A DNA stretch of 64,000 nucleotides. Origin: Sporosarcina aquimarina (GTDB taxonomy: Bacteria; Bacillota; Bacilli; Bacillales_A; Planococcaceae). The stretch covers positions 372,001 through 436,000 of the forward strand of contig NZ_JAMBOM010000001.1 in assembly GCF_023715615.1 (NCBI RefSeq), read 5' to 3'. The notes below the pieces were generated by a model that saw only the letters and a list, made by a program, of their open reading frames with translations, was not told the DNA's origin and did no database searches. Below, piece by piece: positions 1 through 7,895 of the stretch (position 1 is its first letter; each line of letters starts with the position of its first letter). Both the position numbers and the translations under genes were made by a program.

Positions 1-1
1 C

Positions 2-211
2 AGTCGCCAAACAGCTGTACTCGCTTTCCAAATGGGTGATGGTTTGACGAATATCATTACTCCGACAAGTGGTTTACTACTTGCGGCGCTTGCAATGGCT
101 AAAATTTCATTTGCTAAATGGTTTAAGTGGGTTTGGCCATTAATTTTAATCCAATTGGTACTTGGAGCTATATTTGTAACAATTGCGCACGTGTTTGTCT
201 GGCCTGCGTAA
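2..211 (+). CDS. YfcC-family membrane carrier, C-terminal fragment
   Basis: Open from the window edge to TAA at 209-211. The 69 visible residues contain GDGLTNIITPTSG followed by two hydrophobic segments. This matches the C-terminus of the complete YfcC-type carrier at 59032-60435 (GDGFTNVITPTSG, then two membrane helices). YfcC proteins are integral membrane carriers, usually annotated for C4-dicarboxylates, amino acids or short peptides; the substrate is not known here. The stop lies 19 bases before the start of an M20D amidohydrolase, so the two are probably co-transcribed and the carrier may import that enzyme's substrate. The N-terminal part lies outside the window. Confidence 0.8.
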   Translation, partial: SRQTAVLAFQMGDGLTNIITPTSGLLLAALAMAKISFAKWFKWVWPLILIQLVLGAIFVTIAHVFVWPA

Positions 212-230
212 CAACTAAGGAGGAATTACT

Positions 231-1415
231 TTGTTAACTCAATTATTCGACCGATTAGACGAACTGTATCCTGAACAAGTCGCGATTCGCCGCGAGTTGC
301 ACCAACATCCGGAACTCTCGAACGAAGAGGTAGAAACGCCGAAAATGATCGCAAAATACCTTCGTAACCTTGGAATCGATGTGCGCGAAGGAGTGGGCGG
401 TCGTGGCGTGGTTGGAACGTTAGTTGGCGGAAAACCAGGTAGAACGATTGCGTTACGTGCTGATTTTGATGCATTGCCGATCCAAGATGAAAAAGAAGTA
501 GCATACAAATCGAAGGTCCCTGGCGTGATGCATGCGTGTGGACATGATTTACATACAGCGTCATTACTCGGTGTTGCAAAGGTGCTGTCTGAAGTTCGGG
601 AGCAGATCCCAGGTACTGTGATTTTCGTTCACCAATTTGCGGAAGAAACGACACCTGGTGGAGCAGATTTGATGGTTAAAGATGGCTGTTTGGATGGCGT
701 TGACGTCATCTATGGAGCACATGTCATGTCGACAGAACCTGTTGGTACGGTGCAAGTGATGGAAGGCTACTCGTCTTCAGCGCAAGATGATTTTACCATT
801 GAAGTGATTGGTAAAGGTGGTCACGGTGCGTCTCCCCATGAAACAGTTGATGCACTTGTTACAGCAAGTCAGCTAGTCGTCAATTTGCAGCAAATTGTCA
901 GTCGTCGTGTGAGTCCTCAACAAGCAGCAGCCGTGACAGTCGGTTCATTGCATAGTGGAGAAGGTCATAATGTCATTCCGAACCAAGCAATCATTAAAGG
1001 AACCGTCCGAACGTATAACGAAGAGGTGCGGACAATGATCGAAGGTGCCTTGAAACAAATCGTGAAATCGACGTGTGAAGCTGCTGGTGCAGCGTACAAA
1101 TTAGACTATATTAGTGATTGTCCTTCAATTTGGAACGATCCTGAAGAGACCGCACGAGTGAAAGAGGTAGCAACGAAGATTTTCAGTGATGAAAAAGTGA
1201 GTTACGGTCCACCGATGATGGGTAGCGAGGACTTTGCCTACTATCAGAAAGTAGTGAAGGGTTCGTTCTTCATTGCTGGCGGAAGAAATCCTGAAATTCA
1301 AGCTGTCTATCCACATCATCACCCTATGTTCGATGTAGATGAACGTTCGATGGAGTATATCGGTAAGACGTTTATTGGGCTAGTTTTTGAAGACGTATTG
1401 AATAAACAATCTTAA
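231..1415 (+). CDS. M20D-family amidohydrolase (N-acyl amino acid hydrolase type)
   Basis: 394 aa, usual for cytosolic M20D aminoacylase-like amidohydrolases, which cleave N-acyl amino acids or related amides with a two-metal centre. Visible motifs are RADFDALP (about 76-83), HACGHD (101-106; Cys and His are metal ligands), the EE pair at 138-139, a His in YGAHVM (161-166), the dimerisation-domain motif GGHGASPHE, and the C-terminal HHHP that supplies the last ligand. The TTG start at 231 is chosen because AAGGAGG lies at 217-223. It follows the YfcC-type carrier by 19 bases, which suggests a carrier-hydrolase pair. A strong terminator follows. The acyl group and amino acid cannot be read from sequence. 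Confidence 0.88.
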   Translation: MLTQLFDRLDELYPEQVAIRRELHQHPELSNEEVETPKMIAKYLRNLGIDVREGVGGRGVVGTLVGGKPGRTIALRADFDALPIQDEKEVAYKSKVPGVMHACGHDLHTASLLGVAKVLSEVREQIPGTVIFVHQFAEETTPGGADLMVKDGCLDGVDVIYGAHVMSTEPVGTVQVMEGYSSSAQDDFTIEVIGKGGHGASPHETVDALVTASQLVVNLQQIVSRRVSPQQAAAVTVGSLHSGEGHNVIPNQAIIKGTVRTYNEEVRTMIEGALKQIVKSTCEAAGAAYKLDYISDCPSIWNDPEETARVKEVATKIFSDEKVSYGPPMMGSEDFAYYQKVVKGSFFIAGGRNPEIQAVYPHHHPMFDVDERSMEYIGKTFIGLVFEDVLNKQS

Positions 1416-1426
1416 GTAAACATCAC

Positions 1427-1468
1427 AAAAGCTCGTACTCTTGTCAGCGAAAGGAGTACGAGCTTTTT
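1427..1468. terminator. Bidirectional rho-independent terminator
   Basis: Perfect inverted repeat AAAAGCTCGTACTC / GAGTACGAGCTTTT with a short loop and T-runs on both strands, between the convergent M20D and ytaF genes. Confidence 0.9.
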
Positions 1469-1485
1469 GTATTGGGATTGTGCCG

Positions 1486-2055
1486 CTAAAATAAGATTTC
1501 TACTAAACCAATTACGATGAGCAATCCACCTGCAATTCCAGCTGGATACTTGCCAATCCACGTACGCGCAAGAAGCGATCCGAATCGATGGCTTGCGCCA
1601 ATTGTGATAAATGAAAAGAAACCGACCGAGGAAATCGTACCAAGCATGGAGCTGCCACTAACGCCCATTCCGAATCCCGCTGCCAAACAATTTGCCGACA
1701 ACAAAAAGCCAAGAGGGAGCGCTTCACGAATGGAAATAATTCGGTCGCCATCAGTATCCGCGACTGTGGGATCTTCAAATGGATTCGGTTGTACAGGCTT
1801 TGGCTGGAGTAACATCCATATCCCGATACTACTTAGCAACAAACCGCCTATAAAATCAGCCGTCCAGACGGATATATAGGTGGACAACCTGTCACCTGTG
1901 ACCATTGCGAAATACGTAACAGTCATCGATACGAGCGCAATGGTGACGTTCGATCGAAGGGGGATCTTCGTTTTTTGAATCCCATAAGCCAATCCAATCC
2001 CTAAATTATCTAAGTTGGCAGCGATGCCAAGGAAAAGTATCATAATCCACTGCAT
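1486..2055 (-). CDS. ytaF: Sporulation membrane protein YtaF (MntP-like fold)
   Basis: 189 aa with about six hydrophobic segments. The N-terminal half (GIAANLDNLGIGLAYGI) and the C-terminal half (LGFLLSANCLAAGFGMG) carry the related ALxxDNLxxG-like motif typical of the YtaF/MntP group of small transporter-like membrane proteins. In Bacillus, YtaF is annotated as a sporulation membrane protein of unknown mechanism. A hydrophilic stretch with DTDGDR in the middle may bind a cation. The start is supported by GGAGG about 8 bases upstream (2063-2070). It is a single-gene unit whose upstream side abuts the first repeat array. The family is clear; the sporulation role is inferred from homology only. 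Confidence 0.82.
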   Translation of the reverse strand: MQWIMILFLGIAANLDNLGIGLAYGIQKTKIPLRSNVTIALVSMTVTYFAMVTGDRLSTYISVWTADFIGGLLLSSIGIWMLLQPKPVQPNPFEDPTVADTDGDRIISIREALPLGFLLSANCLAAGFGMGVSGSSMLGTISSVGFFSFITIGASHRFGSLLARTWIGKYPAGIAGGLLIVIGLVEILF

Positions 2056-2144
2056 AGTCCTTGCCTCCTCGGTGTACCCTGCAGTATATGCAAGGTGGTT
2101 TGCGAGGAGGGGGCGTCTGCATTAGATGGTGGGGCGATCTATGT

Positions 2145-3310
2145 GGTTGAATTGTGTCTAGTTGCCGATAAAGTCTGCTCAGTGTCGGAGAAATGAGCAT
2201 GAGTGATTGAGAAATGTTCTCGAGTGAAGGAGAAATCCCTCACAGTGACGGACAATCACCAAGAAGTGTCGGAGAACGATGGAGTCGCTTCTCCTAGTGA
2301 GATAGCCCATCCCTCAAAAAGCGAAGCGCACCCAATTAAGCCCTTAAAGCGGTTGAGTTGTGTCCCGATATCGAGAAATTCTGCTAAGTGTCGGAGAAAT
2401 GACCATGAGTGATTGAGAAATGTTCTTGAGTGAAGGAGAAATCCCTCGCAGTGACGGACAATCGCCAAGATGTGTCGGACAACGCTGGAGTCGCTTCTCC
2501 TAGTGAGATAGCCCCTCCCTCAACAAGCGAAGCGCACCCAATTAATTCCTTAAAGCAGTTGAGTTGTGTCTCGATAACGAGAAATTCTGCTAAGTGTCGG
2601 AGAAATATTCGTCAGTGAACGAGAAACTCATTTGAGAGAAGGAGAAATCCCTCGCAGTGACGGACAATCGCCAAGATGTGTCGGGGAACGCTGGAGTCGC
2701 TTCTCCTAGTGAGATAGCCCCTCCCTCAACAAGCGAAGCGCACCCAATTAATTCCTAAAAGCAGTTGAGTTGTGTCTCGATATTGAGAAATTCTGCTAAG
2801 TGTCGGAGAAATTTTCGCGAGTGAACGAGAAACTCATTTGAGTGTAGGAGAAATCCCTCACGGTGTCGGACAATCACCAAGAAGTGTCGGAGAACGCGAG
2901 AGTCGCTTCTCCTAGTGAGATAGCCCCTCCCTCAACAAGCGAAGCGCTACCAATTAATCCCTTAAAGCGGTTGAATTGTGTCTCGATATCGAGAAATTCT
3001 GCTAAGTGTCGGAGAAATGTTCGCGAGTGAACGAGAAACTCATTTGAGAGAAGGAGAAATCTTTCGCACTGACGGATAATCATCAAGAAGTGTCGGAGAA
3101 CGCTGGAGTCGCTTCTCCTAGTGAGATAGCCCCTCCCTCAACAAGCGAAGTGCTGCCAATCAATCCCTTAACGGTGTTGAATGGTGTCCCGATATCGAGA
3201 AATTTTGCTAAGTGTCGGAGAAATATTCGTGAGTGAACGAGAAACTCATTTGAGTGTAGGAGAAATCCCTCGCAGTGACGGACAATCGCCAAGAACTGTC
3301 GGAAAACTCT
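2145..3310 (+). repeat. Repeat array 1: about 206-bp units built of 21-nt subrepeats
   Basis: The 1.4 kb between ytaF and rbsK is almost wholly repeated sequence. The landmark GGAGTCGCTTCTCC recurs at about 2281, 2487, 2693, 2899 and 3105, giving a period of about 206 bp. Within each unit the pattern AGTGTCGGAGAAAT plus seven variable bases recurs every 21 nt for about six turns. A spacer of about 80 bp follows, containing CAAGCGAAGCGC, CCAATTAATCCCTTAAAG and TTGAATTGTGTC. The copies are alike but not identical. The same unit occurs at 10335-11103, and inverted at 41051-41672. Short open frames in it lack convincing ribosome sites. The function is unknown. Confidence 0.9.
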
Positions 3311-3368
3311 CAAACGTCTTAATTTAATTGATTACTCAAAAAATCTACAAACTAGTTATGGAAAACCA

Positions 3369-3398
3369 TTGCCCCCACCAAACCTACTATGCTATTCT
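3369..3398 (+). promoter_or_regulatory. Candidate sigma-A promoter of the nucleoside operon
   Basis: TTGCCC at 3369-3374, 18-base spacer, TATTCT at 3393-3398. The palindromic operator begins 6 bases downstream, over the predicted start site. Confidence 0.5.
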
Positions 3399-3403
3399 AT
3401 AAA

Positions 3404-3421
3404 TGTGTAATCGGTTACACA
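3404..3421. promoter_or_regulatory. LacI-type operator upstream of rbsK
   Basis: TGTGTAATCGGTTACACA, a near-perfect palindrome centred on CG as bound by LacI/GalR-family regulators. It shares the core TGTAANCGNTTACA with sites at 8901-8918 and 9011-9028 beside the LacI gene, so the same repressor very probably controls this operon. Confidence 0.8.
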
Positions 3422-3467
3422 TGGAAATGAAATTCCTGTCTACTACTACTTGAAAACAGGTGATGAA

Positions 3468-4370
3468 TTGAAGAAACGTATTGTCGTTGTTGGCAGTTTA
3501 AATATGGATATTATTATTTCAACAGATCGTTTACCCCAAATTGGAGAAACCATTTTAGGGAATGAAGTCAACTACCTTCCAGGTGGCAAAGGCGCCAATC
3601 AAGCCGTCAGCATCGCACGTCTAGGTGGCGATGTCACGATGATCGGGGCGGTTGGGCAAGACGAATTCGGGAAAAGCTTACTTGAACAAATGGATCAAAA
3701 CCAAGTAAATACAGCGTTCATCGAACAAGTCGAAGACGTTAAAACTGGTATTGCGGACATTTTTCATGTCAATCATGATAACTGTATCGTGGTTGTTCCT
3801 GGCGCAAACTTCACACTGACTCCAGAGAAAATCACGAAAGAAATGGAGCAACTCATCGCCACAGCGGATGTATTGTTAACACAACTCGAAATTCCACTTG
3901 AAACAGTTCAGAAAGTATTAGAAATTGCAAATAAACATCATGTCAAAACAATCCTTAACCCAGCTCCTGCGCAAACACTGCCTGCAGAATTGCTGCAACT
4001 CGTCGATTATTTGACACCGAATGAAACAGAATTCGCGTTACTTGCTGAGCACACGTTCACAACAAATGACGAACTCGCGAACCTTATGAAAGAATGGGAA
4101 GCTGAGTATAACCAAACGCTGATCGTCACACTCGGCGAGCAGGGAAGTGCGCATCTGCAAGAAGGCCAACTCGTCATTACTCCTGCTGAAAAAGTGGAAG
4201 TCGTCGACACGACAGGCGCCGGTGATTCATTTAACGGGGCGCTTGCAGTCGGTATTGCTGAAGAAAAATCACTTCCTGAAATGATTGTATTTGCAACTAA
4301 AGTCGCTGCTCGTGCCGTATCAAAATTCGGCGCGCAAGATGGTATGCCATACACGGCTGACTTGGATTAA
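3468..4370 (+). CDS. rbsK: Ribokinase
   Basis: PfkB-family sugar kinase that phosphorylates D-ribose to ribose-5-phosphate. From the chosen start it is 300 aa, the usual length. Visible are the N-terminal VVGSLNMDI, the substrate signature GGKGANQA (PfkB motif 1), NPAPA in the middle, LTPNETE, and the anion-hole and catalytic motif DTTGAGDSFNGAL near the C-terminus with the catalytic Asp. TTG at 3468 is preferred because AGGTGAT precedes it at 3458-3464; an in-frame TTG at 3450 has no ribosome site. It is first in a four-gene run with an amidohydrolase, a nucleoside hydrolase and a permease, under a LacI-type operator. Its likely job is to trap the ribose released by the nucleoside hydrolase. 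Confidence 0.92.
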   Translation: MKKRIVVVGSLNMDIIISTDRLPQIGETILGNEVNYLPGGKGANQAVSIARLGGDVTMIGAVGQDEFGKSLLEQMDQNQVNTAFIEQVEDVKTGIADIFHVNHDNCIVVVPGANFTLTPEKITKEMEQLIATADVLLTQLEIPLETVQKVLEIANKHHVKTILNPAPAQTLPAELLQLVDYLTPNETEFALLAEHTFTTNDELANLMKEWEAEYNQTLIVTLGEQGSAHLQEGQLVITPAEKVEVVDTTGAGDSFNGALAVGIAEEKSLPEMIVFATKVAARAVSKFGAQDGMPYTADLD

Positions 4371-4394
4371 TTCACACAATAAGGAGACGATACG

Positions 4395-5594
4395 ATGGAA
4401 ACGATTTCTGTCCAATGGATCGAAGAACGCCTCGATGGGTATCTCCGAGACACCTATAAACATCTACACATGCACCCGGAATTAAGTAAGGAAGAGACGA
4501 ATACTCAAGGCTTCATTCAACAAGAGCTGGATCGCATCGGCATCACACACAGAGCGATGGCGAATACGGGCGTATGTGCGGAAATTACCGGAGCGCAACC
4601 TGGAAAGACAATTTTAATGCGCTGCGACATTGACGCGCTACCAATCGAAGAAGACACAGGACTCGACTACAGCTCGACAAATAAAGGTGTCATGCATGCA
4701 TGCGGTCACGATGCGCACACGACAATCGGACTCGCAATTTTAACAATCCTGAAAGAGCGCAAAAACGAGTGGAACGGAACGGTTAAAATTATGTTCCAAC
4801 CAACGGAAGAAGCGCAACCGGGTGGGGCACAACCGATGATTGATGAGGGAATCCTTGAGAATCCGAAAGTCGACGCAGCTATTTGTCTACACACGAACCC
4901 GTTCCTTGCACCGGGCGTTTTTGAGATGAAACCTGGATATATGCTTGCGAACACGGATCGGGTGTACATTACGCTGATCGGTAAAGGTGGTCACGCTGCA
5001 GCACCACAACAAGGAATTGACGCAATTGCGATGGCAGGTCAATTTGTTACAGGTGTGCAAAATATCGTGTCGCGTCAAACATCTCCGCTCGATAATGGGG
5101 TCATCACGTTCGGAACAATCAATGGAGGAACGACTTCGAACGTACTGTGCGGTCGTGTAGAAATCTCGGGAACGGTTCGTACTATTAAAACCGAAACTCA
5201 AGATAAAATCGCCTCTCAACTAGAAGTGTTGCTCCGTTCGATTACGGAATTCTGGGGTGGCTCGTATGAATACACGTACAGCAAGGGGTATCCAGCAAGC
5301 TGGAATGATCCTGAACTGACCGATGTATTAACGAAATCGGTTGCTTCAACATTCGGAGAACAGTCTGTCGTTGTCAACGAACACCCCTATATGAGTGGCG
5401 ACGATTTTTCAGTAGTAGCGAATGAAGTTCCTTCCGTCTTCATGTATTGGGGCACGGGGTCATCCGAAAAAGAGAACTTCCCTTGGCATAATGCGAAGTA
5501 TCATGTGAACTTGGATGCGTTGAAGCATGGTGTGGCGACTGGCTTACACTGCATTACAGAATTACTAGAATGTGAAAAGGTGGGACAAGCATGA
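4395..5594 (+). CDS. M20D amidohydrolase embedded in the nucleoside operon
   Basis: 399 aa. The M20D motifs are RCDIDALP, HACGHDAHT, FQPTEEAQPGGA, GKGGHAAAPQQ and a C-terminal WHNAKYHV that supplies the last His ligand. AAGGAG at 4381-4386 fits the ATG at 4395. Its end overlaps the nucleoside hydrolase by 4 bases (ATGA), so translation is coupled and the protein belongs to this pathway. M20D enzymes remove acyl or carbamoyl-type groups from amino acids and related amides. A substrate linked to nucleosides, such as an N-acylated base or a ring-opened purine or pyrimidine, is a guess from context. It could also act on an unrelated N-acyl amino acid. Confidence 0.87.
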   Translation: METISVQWIEERLDGYLRDTYKHLHMHPELSKEETNTQGFIQQELDRIGITHRAMANTGVCAEITGAQPGKTILMRCDIDALPIEEDTGLDYSSTNKGVMHACGHDAHTTIGLAILTILKERKNEWNGTVKIMFQPTEEAQPGGAQPMIDEGILENPKVDAAICLHTNPFLAPGVFEMKPGYMLANTDRVYITLIGKGGHAAAPQQGIDAIAMAGQFVTGVQNIVSRQTSPLDNGVITFGTINGGTTSNVLCGRVEISGTVRTIKTETQDKIASQLEVLLRSITEFWGGSYEYTYSKGYPASWNDPELTDVLTKSVASTFGEQSVVVNEHPYMSGDDFSVVANEVPSVFMYWGTGSSEKENFPWHNAKYHVNLDALKHGVATGLHCITELLECEKVGQA

Positions 5595-6511
5595 AAAAAG
5601 TGATTATTGACGTAGATACTGGAATTGACGACGCAATTGGAATTTTGCTTGCAGAAAAGAGTGGAAAGGCGGACATCCTCGGCATTACGACGGTGAACGG
5701 GAATACCTCTCTTGAGCAAGCGACGATTAACACACGTAAAGTGACGACACTCCTCGGGCGTGATGACTTGAAAGTGGTTCAAGGTGCAAATCGTCCACTT
5801 ATGCGTGAGCCGTTTTTCGAAGTGAGTGTACACGGGAACGATGGAATCGGTGGCGCGTTGAAAGAGATGGAAGTGGAAATCCGTGACGAAGGTTTCGCAC
5901 CGGATTTCATCATCGAACAAGCCAAGAAATATCCAGGTGAAATCACTGTAATTTTGCTTGCACCACTCACAAACATGGCACTTGCACTTCGTAAAGAGCC
6001 ACGTCTAAAAGAATGGCTGAAAGAACTTGTCATCATGGGCGGAGCTGTCGACCATCCAGGTAATATCACAGCAACTGCCGAATACAATATGTACATCGAT
6101 CCGGAAGCTGCAAAAATTGTATTCCATTCAGGGATTCCGATTACATTGGTTGGACTCGATGTGACTGCGAATACATTACTCACGAAAAAAGACGTAGAAG
6201 CGATCCAACCAGGACCAGCTCGTGATTTTGTTGAGGAGTCGACGGTTCATTACATGAATCACTACCTTAAGAGAAATGGGAAAGAAGCGTGCTCGATGCA
6301 TGACCCATTAGCGGTTGGTGTTGCGCTTGATCGTACGTTAGTAAAGACTGAGAAATACTTCGTTGATGTTGAAACGAAGAGCGAACTATGTGATGGGCAA
6401 ACGGTTTGCGACTTTAAAAATTATTACAAGAAGGAACCCAATGTGGACGTTTGTGTAGAAGTGGATGATGTACGATTCATCCAAACACTTGTCGATACAT
6501 TGAGTAAGTAA
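5591..6511 (+). CDS. Inosine-uridine preferring nucleoside hydrolase
   Basis: 306 aa, standard for the IU-NH family, which splits ribonucleosides to base plus ribose. The calcium-binding signature DVDTGIDDA lies at residues 7-15. Other family marks are NGNTS, VHGNDGIGG (about 77-85), LAPLTNMALAL, MGGAV, AEYNMYIDPEAA and the late Asp in MHDPLAVG. The start overlaps the amidohydrolase stop in an ATGA arrangement with an AAGGTGGGACA-type ribosome site just upstream. Ribose released here would be taken by the co-transcribed ribokinase, and the base could be exchanged by the permease downstream. Base preference cannot be read from sequence. Confidence 0.93.
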   Translation: MKKVIIDVDTGIDDAIGILLAEKSGKADILGITTVNGNTSLEQATINTRKVTTLLGRDDLKVVQGANRPLMREPFFEVSVHGNDGIGGALKEMEVEIRDEGFAPDFIIEQAKKYPGEITVILLAPLTNMALALRKEPRLKEWLKELVIMGGAVDHPGNITATAEYNMYIDPEAAKIVFHSGIPITLVGLDVTANTLLTKKDVEAIQPGPARDFVEESTVHYMNHYLKRNGKEACSMHDPLAVGVALDRTLVKTEKYFVDVETKSELCDGQTVCDFKNYYKKEPNVDVCVEVDDVRFIQTLVDTLSK

Positions 6512-6522
6512 CGGATTGTTGG

Positions 6523-6551
6523 AGTCTGACATTAGCTTGTCAGACTTTTTT
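6523..6551 (+). terminator. Intra-operon hairpin terminator
   Basis: AGTCTGACA / TGTCAGACT with a 6-base loop and T-run, between the nucleoside hydrolase and the permease. It probably lowers readthrough into the permease gene rather than ending the unit fully. Confidence 0.85.
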
Positions 6552-6585
6552 CATTCGATTTTTCGTAAAGAAAGCAGGAGGTATT

Positions 6586-7875
6586 ATGTCGCGTTTATCC
6601 GCACCCACTTTTTCAGTTGCTGGCGTGCAGTGGCTCTTTTTCATGGTCGTCAATACAGTGGTTGTCCCACTTTCAATCGGCACCGCATTTGGTCTGACAG
6701 AAGCGGAAACTGCTGGACTAATCCGTACCTCATTCGTCACGATAGGTGTAATGAGTCTATTACAGGCTGTAATTGGTCACCGCTATCCGCTGCTCGAAGG
6801 ACATGGCGGGATTTGGTGGGGACTTGTATTAAGCTTGTGTGCATCGGCTCCTGCAATGGGGCTGAGCTACGTAGAACTAGGCGGAAGTTTAGCGGTCGGA
6901 ATGCTACTTGCAGGTGCAGTAACAATTGTTCTCGGAGCAATTGGATTTATAGAAATCTTACAGAAAATATTTAATCCCGTAGTTTTGGTGATTTACTTGT
7001 TCCTGCTTGCAGTTCAGCTCATCTTGTACTTCTTTAAAGGGATGATGGGGATTGGTGAGGGTGGAGCCATCAATTTGCCTGTCGCCGTTCTGTCGGTTGT
7101 AATCGTCATAGTAGTGCTTGTCATGTCGATGAAAGGGAAGGGAAGCATTGCCAATTTTTCGATACTCTTTGGAATGCTAGGTGGATGGATTGCTTACGTG
7201 CTGCTCTTTGGGAGTGAATCACCACCGACAAGTGGCGGTACGATTTTTCAACTGCTACCACTCGGTGGATTAAAACTGCATGTTGGCATTGTCGTCACCG
7301 CCTTCATTGCAGGTCTCATTAACATGGCAAACTCCCTTGTCGCGATATCGACAGTTGAAGAACTGTATGACAACCGAACGACAACAAGTCGTTATAAAGC
7401 TTCTTATTATGTGACAGGTGCCGGTACGATCGTTGCCGGCTTGTTTGGATTAATTCCACTTGGTCCTTATTCGTCCTCAATCGGATTTTTACAAAGCACA
7501 AAGATTTTGCAGAGAGGGCCGTTCATCCTCGGAAGTATCCTGTTCATCGTTCTCGGACTCGTGCCAGCGCTCGGGGGCTTTTTCTCTACGCTGCCTGCAC
7601 CAATAGGAGACGCAGTTTTGTTTGTTGCGTATCTACAACTATTTAGCACAGCAATCAGGAATATCCGTAAGCTTCAGATTGAAACAGCCTCATTATATCG
7701 GCTTACGATACCAATGCTAGTCGGCATTAGTCTATTAAATGCACCGCCTGAAACGTTCAGTTCGTTTCCTGTCATGCTGCAGCCGTTGATCAGTAACGGC
7801 TTGCTTGTAGGTGTACTACTGTCCGTCATCATGGAAGGCATAGCACGCAATAAGCAAAAGGAGCTCCCCGTCTAA
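6586..7875 (+). CDS. NCS2-family purine/pyrimidine permease
   Basis: 429 aa with about 12-14 hydrophobic segments. The N-terminal QWLFFMVVNTVVVPLSIG and LEGHGGIWWG correspond to the first helices and the conserved Q/H region of NCS2 nucleobase permeases. FGLIPLGPYSSSIGFLQ corresponds to the usual F-G-x-x-P-x-T/S-x-x-x-x-N signature in diverged form. It resembles the poorly characterised YwdJ-type branch more than UraA or PbuX. The GCAGGAGG ribosome site is at 6572-6579. It lies downstream of the nucleoside hydrolase with a weak terminator between, and a strong terminator follows. Likely role: uptake or export of the freed base. Substrate unknown. Confidence 0.85.
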   Translation: MSRLSAPTFSVAGVQWLFFMVVNTVVVPLSIGTAFGLTEAETAGLIRTSFVTIGVMSLLQAVIGHRYPLLEGHGGIWWGLVLSLCASAPAMGLSYVELGGSLAVGMLLAGAVTIVLGAIGFIEILQKIFNPVVLVIYLFLLAVQLILYFFKGMMGIGEGGAINLPVAVLSVVIVIVVLVMSMKGKGSIANFSILFGMLGGWIAYVLLFGSESPPTSGGTIFQLLPLGGLKLHVGIVVTAFIAGLINMANSLVAISTVEELYDNRTTTSRYKASYYVTGAGTIVAGLFGLIPLGPYSSSIGFLQSTKILQRGPFILGSILFIVLGLVPALGGFFSTLPAPIGDAVLFVAYLQLFSTAIRNIRKLQIETASLYRLTIPMLVGISLLNAPPETFSSFPVMLQPLISNGLLVGVLLSVIMEGIARNKQKELPV

Positions 7876-7890
7876 TGGGGAGCTCCTTTT
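7856..7890. terminator. Bidirectional terminator
   Basis: AAAAGGAGCTCCCC / GGGGAGCTCCTTTT, perfect 14-bp stem that overlaps the permease stop codon and lies just after the convergent LacI-family gene. Confidence 0.92.
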
Positions 7891-7895
7891 GTATG

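Noticed and set aside
2203..3313. Many 60-76 codon frames on both strands in repeat array 1
   Set aside because: They derive from the 21-nt periodic repeat, overlap each other on opposite strands and lack clear start signals. Recorded as a finding for testing, not as genes.
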